Under the pieces are notes generated by a model. It was not told where the DNA came from, did not search any database, and saw only the letters and a program-made list of their open reading frames with translations. Made by a program: the position numbers and the translations under genes. This document shows, in pieces, positions 26,857 to 34,853 of a stretch of 64,000 nucleotides of DNA. Each line of letters starts with the position of its first letter. Position 1 is the stretch's first letter. Source of the stretch: an uncultured Clostridia bacterium (GTDB lineage: Bacteria > Bacillota > Clostridia > Christensenellales > Borkfalkiaceae); the NCBI GenBank assembly GCA_947053545.1, contig CAMRSY010000002.1, positions 1-64,000 of the forward strand, given 5' to 3'.

Positions 26857-29800
26857 TTATTTTCTTCCGCCGTTATCGTATTCTTCGACAATCAAAGTTA
26901 CGCTGGTGGAGCTTGTTGCAGTTACGAGATACGTAAACGTTTGAGGTTCGCCCATTATATCAGAGATAAGAAATCCGTTTTCTTCCCCGGATATGAAAGG
27001 ATAATCGGTATCGGGCTGCCCGTCTTCGATTATATAAACCAATACGTCCTGATTGCTCCAGATTACGGAATAATCCGTATCGGTGTAATCGAACGTCACC
27101 AAAACAGGCCCGTTGGAAAGGTCGATTACATTGTTACCTACAGTCAATTCGACAACGGTCGTGTCGGGCTCTTCAGGCTCTTCGGATTCTTCTACCTTAA
27201 CGTTTATTTTTGCTTTACCCGCAGCGCCCGTACCGGTTTGATATCCGATAACTACCGACGTGCCGGCAGGCAACGTTACGGTAAATGAATAAGTTTTATC
27301 GTATCCTCTCACGTCGCCGAGAATTAGATTGTACGAAATGTCTGTTTCTTTACCGTCTTTAATAAGCGTGGTGAAGTTTGCAACTCTGCCGCGCCCCGCG
27401 GACAGGAACTGAATATAACCGGCTTTTGCACTGTCTTCCACCGTAAACGTATACACGCCGGCTTGGGTTGCAGTAAACATATAATAGCCCAGTTCCGCAG
27501 CATTGGAAATATCGTTCGTATCCAGTTCGAGCGCCGCGTCTGCCGCTCCGTTCGCACTCGACGCGCCGTACTTAGTAGGGTCTACAGGCGGCTTAGGGTC
27601 GTCGGGACCGGGATCCGGATCTACGGGAGGGTCAACCGTGCCGGTACTTTCAAGCGTAACGGTTATACTGTTACTGTTAGCCTCAAAGGTTTCCAAATCA
27701 GCTTTATATCCGGCGGGAAGATTGCTGAGTTTAACGCCCGCAAGCTGCATACCGTCCATAATTACAAACTTTTCGCTACCGATTACCGTAACGCCCGAAG
27801 CGTCTGTAACTCCGCTTCCCGTAGAATTACCTTTTATCTGATATGCGTCGTCAAACCAGTTATATTCACATATAACAATCTCCGCTTTTACGCCCTCGAC
27901 CGCTGTGCCGTCAGGCAATTTTACGGTTACTGTAAACGTCAGTTTTTCCTCGGGAGACAGAGCGATTTCCTGCTCGGTACTCTTGCCGATATAAAATCCT
28001 GATTTCTGTGTAGACGTGAAAGCGTACCCGTTTAACTCTGCAGGTAATTCTATGGAATAGTAATAGTCACCTGACGAAAGAAGGAACAAATTAACAGAAT
28101 ATTTGCCCTGCGCGTCGGTAACGCCCTCGGCAACTTTTGCCCCCTGAGGAGTAGTAAATATAATCTTTGCGCCCGCGATTACATTTCCGCCCGCGGTAAG
28201 CGTAAACGAAAACTTCGTGCTGTCATCGCGAAGATTCAAATTATAATTTTTCTTGCCTTCGCTTGTCAGCGCGTTATTGTTTGCCGTTTCGGTATAGTCA
28301 AAGAAATAGCCTTCCTTGGTAACGCTCAACGCATAGCTTCCGGGAATAAATTTAAGTGTGGCAACGCCCTGCGCGTCGGTTGATGCGCTTAACGTTTCCT
28401 GTCCTACGGTAACCTCTACCGTTGCGTTCTCCACAGCTACACCGCCGCATGAAACGTTAAACGTGTGGTCTACTGCAAGTTCTTCGTCGCTGAGAACGGC
28501 TACGTCGAAGGTATAACCTGCGGAACTGTTTGTTGCGCGCAGAATAATTTCTTCGCCTTCGGTTACCTCTTTGCTTACTGCAAAGCCGCTGTTGCCAATG
28601 TATACTTTATTTCCTTCCGAAGGGGTTACGCGCAATGTTCCCGCCTTGCTTGCGGTAAGTTTATAATACGTAGTTTCGGAAGCGGCGGAAACCGTTTCGG
28701 TTGCTCTGTTGTTTTCCAAAACTATTTGTTTTGCAAATGCCGCGCTTATACCTGCATCCGCGTCGGTATATTCTCTTAAAATAAAAGCGCACGCATCGTT
28801 ATTCGAATTAACGTTGAAATAGTAATCGCCAGCGGACAGCGCCAAAGCCGTTTTTCCCTCGAAATGAGCCGAGAATTCGCTCGACGTACCGAACGAATAC
28901 GATATGCTTCCGCACTTTGCCGCGTTATCGGCATATGCGGGTTCGATGACGTAGTTCCCGCCGCCTTCGGGTACCGTGTATTTAAACCAGTGGCTTATGC
29001 CTATTTTACCCGCAAACGCATTTTCCGCGCCAAGGATAACCTGCTGAGGGTTGCGCTTAGTTCCCAAAACGGCGTTAGTAGAGAAACTGAAGGACGCATT
29101 CGCCCCGGTTGCGCTGACTTTAATATAATAGGGTTTAATAGCGTTAAACGTATCAGAACCTTCTACCAGCTTAATTTGTTCGCTGCCAACCTCAACCTCT
29201 CTTTCGCTCCAGCTAAGGTTTGCATACGTGTAAGCGCCGAATTTTGCAGCAACGTTATTAAGCGTAAAGTTTACCATATAATCGCTGCTTTCGGGATTTT
29301 TCCATACATAGTAAATTTCGCCCGTCGCGCCTGCGGGGAGAGTAACCGTTTCGCCTGCGGTAACGGTTATTGCCGTTTCTTTGACAGCGCCCATCGCGGG
29401 GGCTTCCAATTCTTCTACAACCACCGAATAAACATAATCGTCGCCGAAATTAAAGTTTTCGTCTTGTAAAGCGTAATCGTCAGCAGTAAATTCGAAAAGC
29501 TGGGTTTCACCCGCTTTTACGATTATTTCCGCTACGCCGTCGAAGCCCAAAATATTATCGCCCTTTTCATTATTAACAACGGCTTTCATATCTGTAATTG
29601 TAAGCTTAAACTTTTTAGCTTCGTTTTCGCTGCCGGAAACCGAAAAAGCAACGCGTTCAACATCGCCGGGCCAACCGGGATAATAAGCCGCTCCGGTAGG
29701 AATCGACACGCTGTAATATCCCGCTTTATCTATCTTTAAATAACCGCCGCTTGTAGCAAACTTTTGGGCAACCTGTATGTCGATTTTGTTTGTCTGCCCC

Positions 29801-30513
29801 GTTCTTACAGAGTTGACAAGAGAATAATTACCGCCGACTGAAACTATGTAATCGTTAAGTTCGCCGAAATCGGTAACCTGCGCAACGCCGTTTTCATCGG
29901 AAAATGCTGTTGCGCCGTTGATAACGACAGGCACGCCGGCAATAGGCTTGCCGTTCATAGTAACGTTTACGTCGTACGATTTTTTAAGTACGACAAGTTC
30001 GATATGGTCACATCCCTTATCTTTGCACACTTTATAAGCAAGCCCGTCGTGCGCACTGTCCGTTTGCGGAATAAGCACGAAAAGTTCGTTGTCGTCATAT
30101 TTATGTACGTGCGTTATAGCGTCGGGCAATTTAACACGGTCGGGGTCTCTTCCGTCGGTATAGGTAATTACCAGATACTTGCCGTCGGCGCTTATATCTA
30201 TCGTATCAATAGTGGCGCCGGGTTCGCCGGGTTTTCCGGGCAAACCGGGTGTTCCGGGCGCTCCGGGTGCGCCGGGCGCTCCGTCTTCGCCTTTTATAAA
30301 CAGATCCCCGGTAATTGTTTCCAACCACTGCTCGTACGTAAGCACGGGCAATCCGTTAGCCTGCGAATATGTAACATACTGGTTGTACGCGTCCTGCGCG
30401 CTGGTGCCGGGAGTGGATCCGCCGCTTTTTTTACAGCCTGCTATGCCCATTATGCCCGCCGTCATTGTAGCAACGGACAGAAGCGCAAGCAAAAATTTTG
30501 TCCTTTTTTTCAT
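26857..30513 (-). CDS. Lipoprotein with a short collagen-like repeat and carboxypeptidase-regulatory-like beta domains
   Basis: 1218 residues. The frame is open upstream, but the ATG at 30513 has AAGGAGA eight bases upstream and starts a signal peptide with lipobox IAGC (Cys27), so it is the start. A helical segment (about 39-68, AYNQYVTYSQ to EQWLETITG) leads to about eight Gly-X-Y triplets (75-100, with GAPGAP and GLPGKP). A His/Cys stretch (CKDKGCDH) follows. The rest is beta-rich. Modules of the form GVPVVINGATAFSDENGVAQV and AGAKIIFTTPQGAKVAEGVTD resemble carboxypeptidase-regulatory/Cna-B-like folds, and FTATQAGVYTFTVEDS elements recur. No enzyme motif is seen. It has its own promoter and terminator. 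Probable cell-surface structural or binding protein. Confidence 0.8.
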   Translation of the reverse strand: MKKRTKFLLALLSVATMTAGIMGIAGCKKSGGSTPGTSAQDAYNQYVTYSQANGLPVLTYEQWLETITGDLFIKGEDGAPGAPGAPGTPGLPGKPGEPGATIDTIDISADGKYLVITYTDGRDPDRVKLPDAITHVHKYDDNELFVLIPQTDSAHDGLAYKVCKDKGCDHIELVVLKKSYDVNVTMNGKPIAGVPVVINGATAFSDENGVAQVTDFGELNDYIVSVGGNYSLVNSVRTGQTNKIDIQVAQKFATSGGYLKIDKAGYYSVSIPTGAAYYPGWPGDVERVAFSVSGSENEAKKFKLTITDMKAVVNNEKGDNILGFDGVAEIIVKAGETQLFEFTADDYALQDENFNFGDDYVYSVVVEELEAPAMGAVKETAITVTAGETVTLPAGATGEIYYVWKNPESSDYMVNFTLNNVAAKFGAYTYANLSWSEREVEVGSEQIKLVEGSDTFNAIKPYYIKVSATGANASFSFSTNAVLGTKRNPQQVILGAENAFAGKIGISHWFKYTVPEGGGNYVIEPAYADNAAKCGSISYSFGTSSEFSAHFEGKTALALSAGDYYFNVNSNNDACAFILREYTDADAGISAAFAKQIVLENNRATETVSAASETTYYKLTASKAGTLRVTPSEGNKVYIGNSGFAVSKEVTEGEEIILRATNSSAGYTFDVAVLSDEELAVDHTFNVSCGGVAVENATVEVTVGQETLSASTDAQGVATLKFIPGSYALSVTKEGYFFDYTETANNNALTSEGKKNYNLNLRDDSTKFSFTLTAGGNVIAGAKIIFTTPQGAKVAEGVTDAQGKYSVNLFLLSSGDYYYSIELPAELNGYAFTSTQKSGFYIGKSTEQEIALSPEEKLTFTVTVKLPDGTAVEGVKAEIVICEYNWFDDAYQIKGNSTGSGVTDASGVTVIGSEKFVIMDGMQLAGVKLSNLPAGYKADLETFEANSNSITVTLESTGTVDPPVDPDPGPDDPKPPVDPTKYGASSANGAADAALELDTNDISNAAELGYYMFTATQAGVYTFTVEDSAKAGYIQFLSAGRGRVANFTTLIKDGKETDISYNLILGDVRGYDKTYSFTVTLPAGTSVVIGYQTGTGAAGKAKINVKVEESEEPEEPDTTVVELTVGNNVIDLSNGPVLVTFDYTDTDYSVIWSNQDVLVYIIEDGQPDTDYPFISGEENGFLISDIMGEPQTFTYLVTATSSTSVTLIVEEYDNGGRK

Positions 30514-30650
30514 AACTGTTATCTCCTTACTTTCAGAAAAACGACACTGATGCACGGTGTTTTCCCACCGACACGGCAACGCTCCGCCGAAAAATTTCCC
30601 ATATCTGTATAAATATACATAAAATTTTTGCTGTATGCATATTTTTTAAT

Positions 30651-30679
30651 ATTTTATCATAGGAAAATGAATAACGCAA
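30651..30679 (-). promoter_or_regulatory. Promoter of the collagen-repeat lipoprotein gene
   Basis: On the minus strand: TTGCGT (30674-30679), 17 bases, TAAAAT (30651-30656) with extended -10 TGA. The leader would be about 130 bases. Confidence 0.55.
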
Positions 30680-30791
30680 GCAAAAAATCAAATTTTAAAA
30701 CTTTTTAATATTTTAAAAGTTAATACCTGCTATAAGTAAAATTTATATAGTAAAATAAATTGAATAAGTCATTTTATTACTCTAAAATACA

Positions 30792-30829
30792 AAACGCCCC
30801 TGTCGGAGATATTCCGAAAGGGGCGTTTA
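30792..30829 (-). terminator. Terminator of the Bat-like operon
   Basis: Outer stem AAACGCCCC/GGGGCGTTT and inner stem TCGGA/TCCGA around a five-base loop, followed on the minus strand by TTTTG. It lies 18 bases after the stop of the last operon gene. Confidence 0.75.
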
Positions 30830-30846
30830 AGTTGTTAATTTTATTG

Positions 30847-33291
30847 TTATTCCTCCGCGGGACGGGCAAGAACCACTGTTTCGGTTCTGTCGCCCAGGCC
30901 CAGCGAATGGGTCATGGAAATTTTATAAACCTCGTTGATAGTAAAACGGAAATCTAGCGTTTCGCCCTTTCTTCCCGATTCGTATTCGGTGCTGAGCGTT
31001 CCCGTATCCCTGTTATATTCGTAACTGTAAACGCTTAAATCGCCCTGCGAGAAAACTATATTTATTGTTCCGCGCATCCAGTTGGAAGCGCTGCGATTAA
31101 ACGTTACGGTTACGTCCGCCGAGCCTGCAGGGCCGTCCAGAACAACGCGCTGCAGTTTTGCGGAATATTCTCCGTTTAAAGTTTCGCGTATATCCGGCTG
31201 TTCGACTACGTTTATAAACAAGCGCACGTAAACGTTAGCCTTTGTCGATCGCAGATATACCACAAACGGATTGCCCTCTTCCGAAACCCTGTTTGCCGTT
31301 ATGCGGCTTACGGGTTCAGACTGACCTTCAATTATAAGATTGTCTTCCAGCTTCCACGCATCCTGCGCCGAAGGGTCGGGAACTACTACCGTAAAGCTTG
31401 TGTCAATATAGGCCGATTCGGATTCCGAAACCGCAGTTTTTACGAAAAGCGGCTGCCCCACGTACAACGTGAGTTCCTGCCCGGAATTCATTGTCGTCCA
31501 AATGTGACGTTCCTGTCCGCTTGCATCGGAATACTGGTAAACCTGCGCCGAGAAAGAACCGCTATCCGGCGCGCCCTTCTCGATATTCACTTTTATTTCT
31601 TTTTCATACGAACCGCTTGCGGTTTTAATTGCCAGCAGTATTTCACCCGCGTATCTTGCGTTTAAGGTTATTTTATCTTTGATAAATCCCCCTAAAATAT
31701 GATACTCGTTATCGTTGATACCGCCGTTAGGGTCTAAATATATATCGCGGTTGGACGTGCGGATATACACTTTAAGAGGGTCGTAGTCGAGACTTGCCTG
31801 CCCGGAAGGCATTATGTTTACTATATTAAAATCTATAAGCGTATTCGAAGGAACATTAACTCCGTTTTCGCCTATCACCGCACCCCTGTAACTTACGTCA
31901 AACGAGCGCACGTACAGATTTTCCGCAGGATAAGGATTTTCCGCAATAACGTCGTCGGGAGTTTTCAGCACGGGCTCGTCGTAAACAAGAAACCTGTTAG
32001 AAACCTGCGGATGGTCGTCGGAATAATATTTTCTTTCATAATTAGCGCCGCTTCCCAAAGGCTTGGGGCGGGGAATTTCCTTACCGAATCTGTCTAAAAT
32101 AGGCGTTCCGTCTGGATAGGTTTTCACACCCTCGATAACCACTTTTCCGCCTACCGTTTCGTAAAGGTCGTTAGACTGCGAATCCTGAGGATAAATTTCG
32201 GCAAATATAATATCTCCGTCCTTATCGAAAAGTTTTTCGCCCGCAGTAGTACCGTCGCTTGTGTCGGCTATCATATAGGCGCGGAAAATTTTTGTGTCCA
32301 GCCTCAGATTTTTAATTACTTTGGTCTGCGAATCGATTGTGAAATCGATAGCATAACGGCTGAAATACGGCTGGGTATATCTGCTGTATGAAAACTTGCA
32401 GTGAATATCGCCGTTGCGCAGTTTTTCAAAGAAATCGGTGTATTTAACTGCGCCGTCGCGCTGCGAATCCTTATAATACGACAGCAGAGTATCTTCCGCG
32501 CCGTACGTACGCATCATACCTTCGCCCGCGGCATAACCGTAACCCAGTAAGTTCTTATCGGTTACGCCTTCGGTTTTATGGGGATTGCTTAACGTATTTC
32601 CGTCTACCGTAGCCGCAACGCCGAAAAGATTTCCAGCATCGTCGCGGGTATACCAGAAGGATTCGCGGTTGCCGCTGTCAGTTACATGCACGTAATCATC
32701 GCCGTAATAACAGCTTATATCGTTGCTGATTCCGTCCGTTGCCTGAGTATATCTTCCGCGCGCTTCACGCACCAGATGCCCCATAGAAGCACCCATCAGA
32801 ACCGCGTCCTCAACGTTTTCGAGACCGCGTTTGGGCAGTTCGATATCAAATTCGACGGGGCCCGCATCATCGGCAAATACAAAATGACGCACCCCAACCG
32901 ATACGGAAGTAGGGGGAGTTGTTATTTCCGAAGACGCATATCCATTACCTTCCTCCGTAATTACGGGCAGCGTAACCGTGCGGACGTGTCCGCTGTTGTT
33001 TGAACATGTCTTTACCGCCGTACCGGTAGCAGTTTCGGTAGGGTTGACAATATCCCATTCGCCGTATGCGTGGTTTTCGGGATTTACCGCAAGATTTTCT
33101 TCGGCTACGTCTCCGCAGATTCCGCAAACACCCCTGCGCATTCCTGTTTCCGTACAAGTTGCTTCCCGTTCGGTAGTCCAGCGGTATTTATGGTCGCACC
33201 CTTTGTTAGAACAAGCGGCAAGCGACGTAACGCAGAACGCGGCGGACATTGCTATTGCAGCAGCTGCCGACAGTATTTTTCTTTTTTTCAT
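30847..33291 (-). CDS. Lipoprotein of unknown function with N-terminal His/Cys module, last gene of the Bat-like operon
   Basis: 814 residues. A signal peptide ends in lipobox LAAC (Cys27). Just after it is a Cys/His-rich module of about 75 residues (CDHKYRW, CTETGMRRGVCGICG, later CSNNSGH), like those that follow the lipobox in many clostridial surface proteins. A beta-rich middle region with many Tyr and Asp contains no enzyme motif I can name. The C-terminal part (about 690-814) looks like a separate beta-barrel-like domain, starting LNGEYSAKLQRVVL. It lies 56 bases downstream of another lipoprotein and ends at the operon terminator. Inference: an extracytoplasmic client or partner of the MoxR-VWA complex. 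Function unknown. Confidence 0.72.
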   Translation of the reverse strand: MKKRKILSAAAAIAMSAAFCVTSLAACSNKGCDHKYRWTTEREATCTETGMRRGVCGICGDVAEENLAVNPENHAYGEWDIVNPTETATGTAVKTCSNNSGHVRTVTLPVITEEGNGYASSEITTPPTSVSVGVRHFVFADDAGPVEFDIELPKRGLENVEDAVLMGASMGHLVREARGRYTQATDGISNDISCYYGDDYVHVTDSGNRESFWYTRDDAGNLFGVAATVDGNTLSNPHKTEGVTDKNLLGYGYAAGEGMMRTYGAEDTLLSYYKDSQRDGAVKYTDFFEKLRNGDIHCKFSYSRYTQPYFSRYAIDFTIDSQTKVIKNLRLDTKIFRAYMIADTSDGTTAGEKLFDKDGDIIFAEIYPQDSQSNDLYETVGGKVVIEGVKTYPDGTPILDRFGKEIPRPKPLGSGANYERKYYSDDHPQVSNRFLVYDEPVLKTPDDVIAENPYPAENLYVRSFDVSYRGAVIGENGVNVPSNTLIDFNIVNIMPSGQASLDYDPLKVYIRTSNRDIYLDPNGGINDNEYHILGGFIKDKITLNARYAGEILLAIKTASGSYEKEIKVNIEKGAPDSGSFSAQVYQYSDASGQERHIWTTMNSGQELTLYVGQPLFVKTAVSESESAYIDTSFTVVVPDPSAQDAWKLEDNLIIEGQSEPVSRITANRVSEEGNPFVVYLRSTKANVYVRLFINVVEQPDIRETLNGEYSAKLQRVVLDGPAGSADVTVTFNRSASNWMRGTINIVFSQGDLSVYSYEYNRDTGTLSTEYESGRKGETLDFRFTINEVYKISMTHSLGLGDRTETVVLARPAEE

Positions 33292-33347
33292 AATAAGTTT
33301 CCTCGTAATTTCAATCCCCGTTCAACGCAGTGTAAATCGTGGCAATG

Positions 33348-34853
33348 TTATTTGCGGTAATAACCGCAGGCGTACAGCCACTGACTTTCCTCGTCGCTGT
33401 TATATGCGGGGTTGGGATTGCCTTCCTGATCGACTCCCGACATTTCCGCAAATCCGAATCCGTCATAGAAAAGGCGTTGCGACAGCGCATAGCGCTGCAA
33501 AAACATTTTAAGTTCTTCGTTAACGGGGTACGCGCCGTTTGCGTTAAGATATTTGAATCCGCCGCCGTCGGAAGCGAGATAACCGTTTGCACCCCGCAAA
33601 AACTCGTAATAGTTATACGCGGGTTTGCCCAGTTTTTCCGTGATATAGTTAACGTTTATCCGAGTATCCGTAAACGCGCTGTGCACCTCGTTGTTTCCGC
33701 CCAGCATCGCATAGAGCCTGTCGGTAAAGTTACCTTCCTCGTCAACGAAATAATAATAGTTATTGTCGTCCGGATTGGGCGCCACCATTTTTTCGTTTAA
33801 AATGTTGTCTACCACGCCGGGACGGTGAGCAAAGAATGTCCACGTGCCATCGGGCACCTCTTTATGCACGGTAAAATCCTTTCTTTCTACCTCTTCGGCG
33901 TTATCGTAATCGTCCCTGTGGGTGAATTCGCCGTCGCGCTGCAGTATAAAATCGACCCTTAAGGGATATGCCGAAGGCGTATAGCTGGTGGAATATAACA
34001 GAAACGCAAGTCCGTTGCTTCCGCTGGATTCGTCGTTGCTTATGTCGTACTCCCACTTAACGTTTTTGGTGAACAACCCTTCCGCGCCGCCGTCGTCTTT
34101 AGTTTCGTAAGGTCTATCAAGATTTATGGGAACGTGCGGCAAAATTACCTGATACACGTTCATAATGGGATTTATTTCGTCCGCTGTGGTATCCACAAAG
34201 GTGAGAAAGGAATAAATTCCCGAAATTTTAGGTTTGAAATAGAATAAAACCTGATCTTCCTTACTGTTTAAAGTTACGCTATAAGCGCCCGTTTCGGTCA
34301 GTTCGAAATACGGCTGCGTACCGCCGTTGCAGTACATTTGTCTGCCGAACGACAACAGGCTGTACAGCTCTACGTCGGCGTCCCGCTTATCGTTGTTAAC
34401 CTCCATTGCGCCTTCCCTGTCAATCGGGTCGGGGTCGTAGGTATATTTCTGCCTGAACGACTGGGTTAACAACAGCGAAATTTTATAATCGCCGTCCAGT
34501 CCGGTGCGGGTTGCAACGCCGTTTTCGTCGAAATAAGCGCTGTAAACCGCAGTACCGTCTATTTCCGTCCACTGAGCGCGTTGAGCGGTAATGTCAGAAG
34601 CCATTTCTTTGGTAAACGGTATGCTGTTGTTGGGCATACGCAGTTTAAGCGACACCGTAAACTTGTCTTCCTGTTCGCCAGGATTTTCGGGGTCGTCGGG
34701 ATTACCCGGTTTATCGGGAATTTCCGGACCGGAAGGGTCGCTCGGCTTTTGGGCGGGGCGGTAATCCGCACATCCGGCAAAAAATATTCCAAATAGCAGT
34801 ACGGCAAGCAAAACCACTAAAATTTTTAATTTGTTTTTAAGTTTTGCCATCAT
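33348..34853 (-). CDS. Lipoprotein of unknown function in the Bat-like operon
   Basis: 501 residues. A signal peptide ends in lipobox FAGC (Cys28), followed by a Pro/Glu/Asp-rich spacer (about 33-62, with PDKPGNPDDPENPG). A beta-rich region is next (CNA-B-like start, VSLKLRMPNNS). The C-terminal half is mixed and Tyr/Asn-rich, ending ACGYYRK. No family is recognised. The start codon overlaps the TGA of the upstream VWA gene (ATGA), with GGAAGG seven bases upstream, which indicates translational coupling. Its place at the end of the VWA operon suggests it is handled or displayed by that membrane complex. Confidence 0.72.
   Translation of the reverse strand: MMAKLKNKLKILVVLLAVLLFGIFFAGCADYRPAQKPSDPSGPEIPDKPGNPDDPENPGEQEDKFTVSLKLRMPNNSIPFTKEMASDITAQRAQWTEIDGTAVYSAYFDENGVATRTGLDGDYKISLLLTQSFRQKYTYDPDPIDREGAMEVNNDKRDADVELYSLLSFGRQMYCNGGTQPYFELTETGAYSVTLNSKEDQVLFYFKPKISGIYSFLTFVDTTADEINPIMNVYQVILPHVPINLDRPYETKDDGGAEGLFTKNVKWEYDISNDESSGSNGLAFLLYSTSYTPSAYPLRVDFILQRDGEFTHRDDYDNAEEVERKDFTVHKEVPDGTWTFFAHRPGVVDNILNEKMVAPNPDDNNYYYFVDEEGNFTDRLYAMLGGNNEVHSAFTDTRINVNYITEKLGKPAYNYYEFLRGANGYLASDGGGFKYLNANGAYPVNEELKMFLQRYALSQRLFYDGFGFAEMSGVDQEGNPNPAYNSDEESQWLYACGYYRK

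Larger units (their letters stand above)
30514..30846. other. Intergenic region, AT-rich, with promoter and terminator only
   Basis: Right of the collagen-repeat lipoprotein: a ribosome site, a small leader hairpin around 30558-30575 and a promoter at 30651-30679. The terminator of the Bat-like operon follows at 30792-30829. No open frame or RNA gene is recognised in the AT-rich remainder. Confidence 0.55.

Noticed and set aside
30219..30300. GGC/GCC-rich periodic stretch as a tandem DNA repeat
   Set aside because: It encodes the Gly-X-Y collagen-like segment.
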